From JAAYYM01 sp035271065 (lineage in GTDB: Bacteria; Bacillota; Clostridia; Lachnospirales; Lachnospiraceae), in contig DATESB010000121.1 of NCBI GenBank assembly GCA_035271065.1, positions 1 through 64,000 of the forward strand: a DNA stretch of 64,000 bases, in the 5' to 3' direction. Below, piece by piece: positions 25,412 through 32,981 of the stretch; within the stretch, counting starts at the first letter, position 1, and every line of letters begins with the position of its first letter. The translations under genes were made by a program, and so were the position numbers. The notes beneath the pieces are model-generated. The model saw only the letters and a program-made list of their open reading frames with translations. It was not told the DNA's origin and ran no database searches.

Positions 25412-26809
25412 ATGAAAAAAGCATTTAAGGTAATTGCATGGGCGGTTTGCAGCCTTCTTGCGGTTCTTACAATTACATATGTAGTACTTGGATTCTATTA
25501 TAATCCGACCTTTGTTTTTGGTACATGGATTAACGGAAATTTTTGTACCGGGATGACGGTGGAGGAAGTCAATGCACTTTTAGCAGGTGAATTTGATGAT
25601 TATAAACTTTCACTGATTGAACAGGACGGTAAAATCGAAGTGCTGAATGCAGATCAAATTGATTATAATGCAGATTATACGGAAGCAATTGCTGCTATTA
25701 AGGAAAAGCAAAATCCGTTTAACTGGGGCATGTATATGATTAAGCCGGTTTCTTATGATTTGGAACCTGTGATTACCTATGATGAACAGCTTTTAGAAGA
25801 AGAACTAAAACAATTGAATTGCTATATGTTAGAAGCTGCCAATGAATTGAGAAGACCTACCATTATCATGCAAGACGAAAGGTATGTCTTAATCGATAAA
25901 AAGACGGAAGTCATTGATGCCGAGAAAACCACGGAACTAATCAAGACTGCACTTAACAAAAGAGACAGTAAACTTTCATTGATTGATAACAAGTGTTATT
26001 ATATGCAGGCGAAGACACCTCAGGAACAAGAGGTATATGATATCTGGGAACAGATAGAGGCTGTACAGAATACAACAATCAACTATCAAGATGGCGCTCT
26101 AAAGAGCGAATTGAACGGTCAGACAGCAATTGATTGGATAAGTAAAGGCGGAAACGGTGAGTTTACTTTAACTGCAAATGGCAGGATTTCTATTGATGAA
26201 GAAAAATTGACGGAATTTATTGAGCAGTTGGCAAAAGTATATGAGACTTCCGGAGTAACACGAACATGGACACGACCGGATGGTAAGGTTATCAGCATTC
26301 AAAAAAAGGGTAAGAAATACGAACTGGACAGAGAAGCGGAAGCTGCAAGTATCGTAAAGGCATTATCTCAGGGGAGTCACGTTACAAGAAAGCCGATTTA
26401 TTCACAGGTTGGAGAACCACGTGAAGAAATTGATATGGGCGAAACCTACATAGAGATTGATATGACTGCACAAAAGTTGTATTATTATGAGAATCATGTA
26501 TTGAAACTTTCAACGAATATTGTAACAGGAAATACCTCATATGGAAACGGAACACCGGCTGCTGTTTGCTCTGTATATGCGAAACAGAAAAATCGTGTGT
26601 TACGTGGCGCAACGTATGAGTCTTTTGTATACTATTGGATGCCGATTAAAGGCAATATCGGAATACATGATGCAACTTGGAGAGACGAATTTGGCGGAAC
26701 AATCTATAAGACAGCTGGCTCACATGGATGTGTGAATTTACCAAAAGATAAAGCCGCCAGTTTATATGAAATGGTAGAGGTAGGAACCCCCGTTATCATG
26801 TATTATTGA
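25412..26809 (+). CDS. L,D-transpeptidase with PG_binding_4 domain
   Basis: A 465-residue membrane-anchored cell-wall enzyme. One helix (about residues 7-28) is followed by a PG_binding_4-type region (MTVEEVNALL near 48-60 and related repeats to about 310), then the YkuD catalytic domain (about 345-465). The catalytic motif is SHGCVNLPKDKA with Cys440. It makes 3-3 cross-links in peptidoglycan. It follows ilvB by 19 bases with no clear ribosome-binding site or promoter of its own, so it may be read through from the ilv operon. The stop codon lies in a 9-base inverted repeat. Confidence 0.93.
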   Translation: MKKAFKVIAWAVCSLLAVLTITYVVLGFYYNPTFVFGTWINGNFCTGMTVEEVNALLAGEFDDYKLSLIEQDGKIEVLNADQIDYNADYTEAIAAIKEKQNPFNWGMYMIKPVSYDLEPVITYDEQLLEEELKQLNCYMLEAANELRRPTIIMQDERYVLIDKKTEVIDAEKTTELIKTALNKRDSKLSLIDNKCYYMQAKTPQEQEVYDIWEQIEAVQNTTINYQDGALKSELNGQTAIDWISKGGNGEFTLTANGRISIDEEKLTEFIEQLAKVYETSGVTRTWTRPDGKVISIQKKGKKYELDREAEAASIVKALSQGSHVTRKPIYSQVGEPREEIDMGETYIEIDMTAQKLYYYENHVLKLSTNIVTGNTSYGNGTPAAVCSVYAKQKNRVLRGATYESFVYYWMPIKGNIGIHDATWRDEFGGTIYKTAGSHGCVNLPKDKAASLYEMVEVGTPVIMYY

Positions 26810-26822
26810 TTACATCAATAAT
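26802..26822. repeat. Perfect 9-base inverted repeat at the serC promoter
   Basis: ATTATTGAT - TAC - ATCAATAAT. It spans the stop codon of the L,D-transpeptidase and overlaps the probable -35 of serC. It lacks a T-run, so it looks more like an operator than a terminator. Confidence 0.6.
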
Positions 26823-26837
26823 CGATGAGGCTACTAT
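26810..26837 (+). promoter_or_regulatory. Probable serC-serA promoter
   Basis: TTACAT (26810-26815), 16-base spacer, TACTAT (26832-26837), leader of about 30 bases with AAGGAGGAG before the ATG. Confidence 0.45.
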
Positions 26838-26873
26838 TAAAAAAGATGTTATTAAATTAAGGAGGAGATAGAT

Positions 26874-27962
26874 ATGAAAAGAATTTATAACTTTTCAGCA
26901 GGCCCGGCAGTTCTGCCTGAAGAAGTATTGAAAGAAGCTGCAGATGAGATGATGGATTATAAGGGTTCGGGAATGTCTGTTATGGAGATGAGTCATCGTT
27001 CTAAGGTGTATGACGGTATCATCAAAGAAGCAGAAGCAGATTTGAGAGAACTGATGAATATTCCGGATAATTATAAGGTGCTCTTTCTGCAAGGCGGTGC
27101 AAGTCAGCAATTTGCAATGATTCCCATGAATCTGATGAAGAATAAGGTGGCAGACTATATCGTTACCGGACAGTGGGCAAAGAAAGCATATCAGGAAGCT
27201 TGTATCTATGGTAAGGCAAATAAGATTGCAAGTAGTGAAGACAAGACATTTTCCTATATTCCTGATTGTTCAGATCTGCCAATCTCAGAAGATGCAGATT
27301 ATGTATATATTTGTGAGAACAATACTATTTACGGAACCAAGTATAAAACGCTTCCGAATACAAAAGGAAAGACACTTGTATCAGACGTATCCTCCTGCTT
27401 TTTGTCTGAACCTGTGGATGTAACGAAATATGGCGTAATTTACGGTGGTGTTCAGAAGAATATCGGACCTGCCGGTGTTGTGATTGTAATTATCCGCGAG
27501 GATTTGATTACAGAAGATACATTACCGGGAACACCGACAATGCTGAAATATAAAATACATGCAGATGCAGAGTCATTATATAATACACCGCCTGCATATG
27601 GAATCTATATCTGTGGTAAAGTATTCAAATGGATTAAGAAAATGGGCGGCTTGTCAGCCATGAAAGAACATAATGAAAAGAAGGCTAAAATCCTCTATGA
27701 TTTCCTTGATTCCAGCAAGTTATTCAAGGGAACTGTTGTCAAGGAAGATCGTTCTTTAATGAATGTACCGTTTGTAACAGGTAGTGATGAGTTGGATGCA
27801 AAGTTTGTTAAGGAAGCAAAAGAGGCAGGCTTTGAGAACTTGAAAGGTCACAGAAGCGTTGGTGGTATGAGAGCAAGTATCTATAATGCAATGCCGATAG
27901 AAGGCGTAGAAGCGTTGGTTGCTTTTATGAAGAAATTTGAAGAGGTGAATGGAAATGTTTAA
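26874..27962 (+). CDS. serC: Phosphoserine aminotransferase
   Basis: A 362-residue PLP enzyme converting 3-phosphohydroxypyruvate and glutamate to phosphoserine. N-terminal signature YNFSAGPAVLPEEVL, substrate loop MSHRSKVYD, and the PLP lysine in YGGVQKNIGPAGV. AAGGAGGAGA precedes the ATG. It overlaps the start of serA by eight bases, giving a coupled serine-synthesis pair. A phosphoserine phosphatase is not in the window. Confidence 0.97.
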   Translation: MKRIYNFSAGPAVLPEEVLKEAADEMMDYKGSGMSVMEMSHRSKVYDGIIKEAEADLRELMNIPDNYKVLFLQGGASQQFAMIPMNLMKNKVADYIVTGQWAKKAYQEACIYGKANKIASSEDKTFSYIPDCSDLPISEDADYVYICENNTIYGTKYKTLPNTKGKTLVSDVSSCFLSEPVDVTKYGVIYGGVQKNIGPAGVVIVIIREDLITEDTLPGTPTMLKYKIHADAESLYNTPPAYGIYICGKVFKWIKKMGGLSAMKEHNEKKAKILYDFLDSSKLFKGTVVKEDRSLMNVPFVTGSDELDAKFVKEAKEAGFENLKGHRSVGGMRASIYNAMPIEGVEALVAFMKKFEEVNGNV

Positions 27963-29118
27963 ATATAATTGTTTGAACCCGATTGCACAGGTTGGTTTGA
28001 AATATTTTAATGACCAATATGAAAAATGTGATGATATTGCTGATGCGGATGGTGTGTTAGTCAGAAGTGCCTCCATGCATGAAATGGAGCTGCCAAAGAG
28101 TTTACTTGCCATTGCAAGAGCAGGCGCAGGTGTTAACAATATTCCGCTTGATAAATGTGCAGAACAGGGTATTGTTGTATTTAATACACCAGGTGCCAAT
28201 GCAAACGGTGTAAAGGAACTTGTGATTGCCGGACTTTTACTTGCTTCACGTGATGTAGTAGGCGGTATCAATTGGGTATCCTCAGAAGCAGGCAATGCTG
28301 ATATTGCAAAGTTGGCTGAAAAAGAAAAGAAAAATTTTGCCGGTAATGAAATTCAGGATAAGAAACTTGGTATTATCGGACTTGGTGCAATCGGTGTTAA
28401 GGTTGCAAATGTTGCAAAGCATCTTGGTATGGAAGTGTATGGCTATGATCCGTATATTTCAGTTGATGCAGCATGGAATCTTTCAAGAGAGATCAAGCAT
28501 GTATTGAACGTGGATGAAATCTATGCAGAGTGTGACTTTATTACCATTCATGTACCGCTTATGGATGCAACAAGAGGAACCATTAATAAAGAAGCAATCG
28601 ATAAAATGAAGGATGGCGTTGTAATCCTGAACTTTGCAAGAGATTTGCTTGCAAATGAAGAAGATGTTGTTGCTGCAATTAAGGCAGGTAAGGTAAAGAA
28701 GTATGTATCTGATTTCCCGAATCCGACAACAGCAGGTGCGGAAGGCTGTATTGTCATTCCTCATTTGGGAGCATCAACAGAAGAATCAGAAGATAATTGC
28801 GCTAAAATGGCAGTTAAGGAATTAAAGAACTATTTGGAAAACGGTAATATCAACAATTCCGTTAATTTCCCGAACTGTGATATGGGCGTTTGCGACAATG
28901 CAGGACGTGTGGCAATCTTCCATAAGAATGTTGCCAATATGATTACAAAGTTTACCGCATCATTCGGTGATTTAGGTATAAATATTTCTGATATGGTGAA
29001 TAAATCCAAGGGTGAGTATGGTTATACCATGTTAGACGTTGAGGTGCCGGTTTCCGATGAGATGGTGAAGAAACTGGAAGGAATCGATGGTGTCATCAGA
29101 GTCAGAGTGGTGAAATAA
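27955..29118 (+). CDS. serA: 3-phosphoglycerate dehydrogenase with ACT domain
   Basis: A 387-residue enzyme of the first step of serine synthesis. The Rossmann signature is GLGAIGVKVANVAKHLG, catalytic residues lie in DFITIHVPL and IPHLGASTEE, and a C-terminal ACT domain (about 320-387) offers feedback control by serine. I prefer ATG 27955 because GAGGTG lies seven bases upstream; an in-frame ATG at 27949 is too close to it. It overlaps serC by eight bases. Confidence 0.95.
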   Translation: MFKYNCLNPIAQVGLKYFNDQYEKCDDIADADGVLVRSASMHEMELPKSLLAIARAGAGVNNIPLDKCAEQGIVVFNTPGANANGVKELVIAGLLLASRDVVGGINWVSSEAGNADIAKLAEKEKKNFAGNEIQDKKLGIIGLGAIGVKVANVAKHLGMEVYGYDPYISVDAAWNLSREIKHVLNVDEIYAECDFITIHVPLMDATRGTINKEAIDKMKDGVVILNFARDLLANEEDVVAAIKAGKVKKYVSDFPNPTTAGAEGCIVIPHLGASTEESEDNCAKMAVKELKNYLENGNINNSVNFPNCDMGVCDNAGRVAIFHKNVANMITKFTASFGDLGINISDMVNKSKGEYGYTMLDVEVPVSDEMVKKLEGIDGVIRVRVVK

Positions 29119-29139
29119 TTGCACCGTACAATTTCATTC

Positions 29140-29168
29140 TTGCATTTTTATTGATTATCAGATATGAT
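29140..29168 (+). promoter_or_regulatory. Promoter ahead of the ZTP riboswitch
   Basis: TTGCAT (29140-29145), 17-base spacer, TATGAT (29163-29168). The expected start near 29175 coincides with the first base pairs of the riboswitch. Confidence 0.65.
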
Positions 29169-29175
29169 TGTTAAC

Positions 29176-29292
29176 AGATACACGACTGACGGAAGCAGAC
29201 ATTGAGTCTGTGTAGGGTTACCTACAGGGAGTGTATTATGAGATTAAGCCGACCGTCTGGGCAGCACACAAAAAGTGCGCCCAGACTTTTTT
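29176..29292 (+). promoter_or_regulatory. ZTP (pfl) riboswitch with intrinsic terminator
   Basis: The leader matches the pfl/ZTP motif. P1 pairs ATACAC (29178-29183) with GTGTAT (29231-29236); inside are two small hairpins (GCAGAC/GTCTGT and GTAGG/CCTAC) and the conserved ACAGGGAG element. The conserved 3' element CCGACCGTCTGGGC lies at 29249-29262. Its GTCTGGGC (29255-29262) also forms the 5' arm of a terminator with GCCCAGAC (29279-29286) followed by T6, so aptamer folding and termination compete. In the known class, ZTP/ZMP binding switches expression on. The downstream genes encode the enzyme that consumes ZMP (AICAR) and the next step, which fits exactly. Confidence 0.88.
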
Positions 29293-29344
29293 ATTGTCAT
29301 GAAGTGCGAACACCAAAATAAAACAAATGAATTTGGAGGCTACT

Positions 29345-30058
29345 ATGGAGATGTTATCTTTGGAACAGGAACTGAAATCAAATGCTTATCCGGGACGAGG
29401 GATTGTGATTGGAAAGTCTGCGGATGGGAAGAAGGCTGTGACTGCTTATTTTATCATGGGCAGAAGTTCTAACAGTAGGAATCGTGTCTTTTCGGAAGAA
29501 GGACAGGGAATCAGGACGGAAGCATTCGATGAATCAAAGTTGGAAGATCCGAGTCTGATTATCTATGCACCGGTTAAAGTGCTTGGCAATAAAACAATTG
29601 TAACAAACGGCGATCAGACCAACACAATTTATGACGGACTAAAATATAAATTGACCTTTGAACAATCTTTAAGATGTAGAGAATTTGAACCGGATGCGCC
29701 GAATTATACACCGAGAATTTCAGGGATTATGAATGTGGATGCCGGTAAATATGATTATGCAATGTCTATCCTAAAGAGCAACAACGGTAATCCTGATGCT
29801 TGTAACAGATATACATTTGCTTATGAGAATCCGGTTGCCGGAGAAGGACATTTTATACATACCTATATGCAGGACGGCAATCCGCTTCCGAGTTTTGAAG
29901 GAGAACCAAAGCTTGTGAAGGTAGAGGGCGATATTGATGCGTTTACCAATACAATTTGGGAAAGTCTGAATGCTGAGAATAAAGTATCACTTTTTGTCAG
30001 ATATATTGATATTGAAACCGGAACATATGAAACCAGAATCATCAATAAGAATCAATAG
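29345..30058 (+). CDS. purO: IMP cyclohydrolase, PurO type
   Basis: A 237-residue protein of the PurO-like IMP cyclohydrolase family (PF07826), first known from archaea, that closes FAICAR to IMP. Visible features are the N-terminal YPGRGIVIGKSADGKKAVTAYFIMGRS segment with the family's arginine and YFxMGR pattern, and CNRYTFAYENPVAGEGHFIHTY near the C-terminus. It is read with the adjacent formyltransferase under the ZTP riboswitch. Start ATG 29345 has GGAGG five bases upstream; ATG 29351 is the alternative. It replaces the N-terminal cyclohydrolase domain missing from the next gene. Confidence 0.88.
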   Translation: MEMLSLEQELKSNAYPGRGIVIGKSADGKKAVTAYFIMGRSSNSRNRVFSEEGQGIRTEAFDESKLEDPSLIIYAPVKVLGNKTIVTNGDQTNTIYDGLKYKLTFEQSLRCREFEPDAPNYTPRISGIMNVDAGKYDYAMSILKSNNGNPDACNRYTFAYENPVAGEGHFIHTYMQDGNPLPSFEGEPKLVKVEGDIDAFTNTIWESLNAENKVSLFVRYIDIETGTYETRIINKNQ

Positions 30059-30073
30059 GCGGAGGAACGTAAA

Positions 30074-31252
30074 ATGAATGAATTGCAGTTAAAATACGGA
30101 TGTAACCCAAATCAGAAACCTTCCAGAATTTTTATGGAAGACGGAAGTGAACTTCCTGTTAAAATACTGAACGGAAAACCGGGATATATTAACTTTTTGG
30201 ATGCTTTTAACGGCTGGCAGTTGGTAAAAGAATTAAAGGCAGCAACAGGTCTTCCTGCAGCAACTTCTTTTAAGCATGTTTCACCTGCCGGAGCAGCAGT
30301 GGGTATTCCGCTGACTGAGACACTTGCCAAAATCTACTGGGTGGATGACCTTGGTGAGTTGTCACCGCTTGCAAGTGCTTATGCGAGAGCAAGAGGCGTA
30401 GACAGAATGTCTTCATTTGGCGATTTTATTGCACTGTCAGATGTATGTGATGTCGATACTGCAAGATTAATTAAGCGTGAGGTTTCAGACGGAATTATTG
30501 CACCGGGTTATGACGAAGAAGCACTTACCTTGTTGATGGAAAAGAAAAAGGGCAATTACAATATTATTCAGATTGATAAATCATACGTACCCGCCCCGAT
30601 TGAAAGAAAGCAGGTATATGGCATTACTTTTGAGCAGGGACGAAATGAATTGAATATCAATGAAGAATTACTGTCCAATATTGTGACAAAGAATCAAGAG
30701 ATTCCTTCGGATGCATTAAACGATATGAAGATTGCTTTGATTACGTTGAAATACACACAGTCAAACTCCGTATGCTACGTCAAAGGCGGACAGGCAATCG
30801 GTATCGGTGCGGGACAGCAGTCAAGAATTCATTGTACCAGACTTGCCGGTCAAAAGGCAGATAATTGGTATCTGAGACAGGCGCCGCAGGTGCTTAATTT
30901 GCCTTTCTTAGATGAACTTGGCAGACCGGAGAGAGACAATGCAATTGACCTGTATATCGGAGATGAATACGAAGATGTGTTACGTGAAGGTGAATGGCAG
31001 CAAAGATTTAAAGTGAAACCGCCTGTGTTTACACGCGAAGAAAAAAGAGCATGGCTGGACGGCAATACAGATGTTACACTTGGCTCAGATGCATTTTTCC
31101 CATTTGCGGATAATATTGAGAGAGCCTATAAGAGTGGCGTAAAATATATAGCACAGCCCGGTGGCTCTGTAAGAGATCAGTTGGTCATTGATTGTTGCGA
31201 TAAATACAACATCGCAATGGCATGTACCGGAATCAGATTGTTTCATCATTAG
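30074..31252 (+). CDS. purH: AICAR formyltransferase, stand-alone (PurH C-terminal domain)
   Basis: A 392-residue enzyme transferring a formyl group from 10-formyl-THF to AICAR. It carries only the formyltransferase part of PurH: LKYGCNPNQKP at the start, AATSFKHVSPAGAAVG (catalytic Lys-His), SNSVCYVKGGQAIGIGAGQQSRIHC and FFPFADNIE near the end. The MGS-like IMP cyclohydrolase domain of bifunctional PurH is absent; the preceding gene supplies it. GGCGGAGG precedes the ATG. Its substrate is the nucleotide sensed by the upstream riboswitch. fhs and folD, 9-11 kb downstream, make its folate cofactor. Confidence 0.93.
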   Translation: MNELQLKYGCNPNQKPSRIFMEDGSELPVKILNGKPGYINFLDAFNGWQLVKELKAATGLPAATSFKHVSPAGAAVGIPLTETLAKIYWVDDLGELSPLASAYARARGVDRMSSFGDFIALSDVCDVDTARLIKREVSDGIIAPGYDEEALTLLMEKKKGNYNIIQIDKSYVPAPIERKQVYGITFEQGRNELNINEELLSNIVTKNQEIPSDALNDMKIALITLKYTQSNSVCYVKGGQAIGIGAGQQSRIHCTRLAGQKADNWYLRQAPQVLNLPFLDELGRPERDNAIDLYIGDEYEDVLREGEWQQRFKVKPPVFTREEKRAWLDGNTDVTLGSDAFFPFADNIERAYKSGVKYIAQPGGSVRDQLVIDCCDKYNIAMACTGIRLFHH

Positions 31253-31255
31253 AAT

Positions 31256-31295
31256 GAAAAAAGCAGGCAGATTAAGTTCTGCCTGCTTTATAAAT
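31256..31295. terminator. Bidirectional terminator after purH
   Basis: AAGCAGGCAG (31261-31270) and CTGCCTGCTT (31279-31288), with an A-run before and T-rich sequence after. It lies between the convergent purH and the small minus-strand gene. Confidence 0.85.
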
Positions 31296-31300
31296 ACCTG

Positions 31301-31570
31301 TTACAGATTCACATCTCCATACGGTGACGGATTACCGAATTCACTTCTGAATTTGCGGTCCTTTTCAACAGATACTTCACTTGCAAGATCCATATAACGA
31401 ATAAATAAGTCCTCTACAGACATGCCTTTTTCTGTAGCGATTTCTTCCATAATCGGTTTTAACTTTTCCAACTGAAAAGATACTCTGGTATTCTCAGGGT
31501 CTATATCTGCAAGTACTTCTTCGGCATATTGATTAATGCGATCAATCATTTCTCTGTCTTCACTTGTCAT
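31301..31570 (-). CDS. Hypothetical protein, 89 residues
   Basis: A small soluble protein rich in Glu and Asp, predicted mostly helical up to about residue 75 (MTSEDREMIDRINQYAEEVL, then LEKLKPIMEEIATEKGMSVEDLFIRYMDL). It has no membrane segment, signal peptide or cysteine. I do not recognise the family. The start at 31570 has GGAGG eight bases upstream; a longer frame reaching 31621 has no ribosome-binding site. Convergent with purH and divergent from the DUF1015 gene, it is a single-gene unit. Confidence 0.65.
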   Translation of the reverse strand: MTSEDREMIDRINQYAEEVLADIDPENTRVSFQLEKLKPIMEEIATEKGMSVEDLFIRYMDLASEVSVEKDRKFRSEFGNPSPYGDVNL

Positions 31571-31638
31571 AATGAAATCCTCCGTTCCAAAATAAGTATT
31601 ATGCACATAAGAGTATAACATATAAATCTTAATTTGTG

Positions 31639-31667
31639 TTGTGCTGACGAGATATTTTTGCTAAAAT
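31639..31667 (+). promoter_or_regulatory. Promoter of the DUF1015-glgB unit
   Basis: TTGTGC (31639-31644), 17-base spacer ending in TGC, TAAAAT (31662-31667): an extended -10 type. The ATG is at 31703 with GAGGAG upstream. Confidence 0.5.
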
Positions 31668-31702
31668 GAAGAAATAGAATACAACAACGAGGAGACAGTC
31701 AC

Positions 31703-32938
31703 ATGGCACAGGTAAAACCATTTAAAAGTATCAGACCTAAGGCAGAGTTGGCGGATAGAATCGCAGCGCTGCCTTATGATGTGTATAACAGAGAAGAGGC
31801 AAAGGCTGAGGTTACAAGAGAGCCATTTTCATTTTTAAAGATTGACAGAGCCGAAACACAGTTTCCGGATGATGTTGATACCTATGATGCAAGCGTGTAT
31901 CAAAAAGCACATGAAATATTGATGCAAATGATTGAAAATGGGGAGCTTATTAAAGAGGAGTCTGATTGCTATTATATCTACGAACTGACCATGGACGGAC
32001 GTTCGCAGACGGGTATTGTGGCATGTGCCTCAATTGATGATTACCTGAATCAGGTGATTAAGAAGCATGAGAATACAAGAGCAGATAAAGAAGTAGACCG
32101 GATCAATCATGTGGATATCTGTAATGCGCAGACCGGACCGATTTTTCTGGCATACAGAGCAAAGAAGGAAATCAATGACGTTGTTTCAAAGGTAAAGAAA
32201 GAGAAAAGCCTGTATGATTTTATTGCTCCGGACGGTATCCGTCATGCAGTGTGGTGTGTGAATCAAGCATTGGACATTGAGACAATTCAGAATGCTTTTT
32301 CAAGCATGAATCAAATATACATAGCAGATGGGCATCATAGATGTGCCTCTGCGGTTAAGGTTGGACTTAAGAGAAGAGAAGCCAATCCAAATTATACAGG
32401 GAAAGAAGAGTTTAATTACTTCTTATCGGTACTGTTTCCGGATGAGCAATTGATGATTATGGATTACAACCGTGTGGTGAAGGATTTGAACGAATATACC
32501 GAAGCCTCATTTTTAGAGACAATCAGCCCGATATTTGAGATTAAATCAGAAAACGCAGCATACAAACCTACGAAAAAGGGCGAAATCGGTATGTTTTTGG
32601 GTAACAAGTGGTATTGTTTGACGATGCGTGAAGCATATCAGAATGATGATCCTGTAGAGGGACTTGATGTGTCTATCTTACAGAAACAGGTATTGGCACC
32701 AATTCTTAAGATTAATGACCCGAAGACAGACGAACGAATTGACTTTGTAGGAGGTATTCGAGGACTTGCTGAATTAGAGCGTAGGGTAAATGATGATTGT
32801 GCGGTTGCTTTTGCAATGTATCCAACTTCGATAGGGGAACTCTTTTCAGTTGCGGATGCCGGTCTTTTGATGCCGCCAAAGTCAACTTGGTTTGAACCGA
32901 AATTGCGCAGTGGCTTGTTTATTCATGAATTGAACTAG
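31703..32938 (+). CDS. DUF1015 family protein (candidate serine kinase-like)
   Basis: A 411-residue cytoplasmic protein of DUF1015 (PF06245). The N-terminus has the family's KPFKSIRPKAELADRIAALPYDVY, the middle has HENTRADKEVDRINH, and a conserved IADGHHRCASA segment lies at about residues 207-217. A DGHHR motif also occurs in archaeal ADP-dependent serine kinase SerK of the ParB-like superfamily, and DUF1015 genes are often found near serA/serC, as here (2.6 kb upstream). A serine phosphorylating or related role is therefore a reasonable guess, not shown. glgB follows after 43 bases. Confidence 0.8.
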   Translation: MAQVKPFKSIRPKAELADRIAALPYDVYNREEAKAEVTREPFSFLKIDRAETQFPDDVDTYDASVYQKAHEILMQMIENGELIKEESDCYYIYELTMDGRSQTGIVACASIDDYLNQVIKKHENTRADKEVDRINHVDICNAQTGPIFLAYRAKKEINDVVSKVKKEKSLYDFIAPDGIRHAVWCVNQALDIETIQNAFSSMNQIYIADGHHRCASAVKVGLKRREANPNYTGKEEFNYFLSVLFPDEQLMIMDYNRVVKDLNEYTEASFLETISPIFEIKSENAAYKPTKKGEIGMFLGNKWYCLTMREAYQNDDPVEGLDVSILQKQVLAPILKINDPKTDERIDFVGGIRGLAELERRVNDDCAVAFAMYPTSIGELFSVADAGLLMPPKSTWFEPKLRSGLFIHELN

Positions 32939-32981
32939 CCGTTAAAGACTAAAAATATAGATGCTCCATGGAGGTTACAAA

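Noticed and set aside
25380..25412. CATACGAAT before the L,D-transpeptidase, considered as a sporulation -10
   Set aside because: It touches the start codon, has no matching -35 at the right distance, and deviates from both sigma-E and sigma-G consensus.
29275..29472. Small open frame starting in the riboswitch terminator
   Set aside because: It overlaps purO in another frame and begins inside the terminator stem without a ribosome-binding site.
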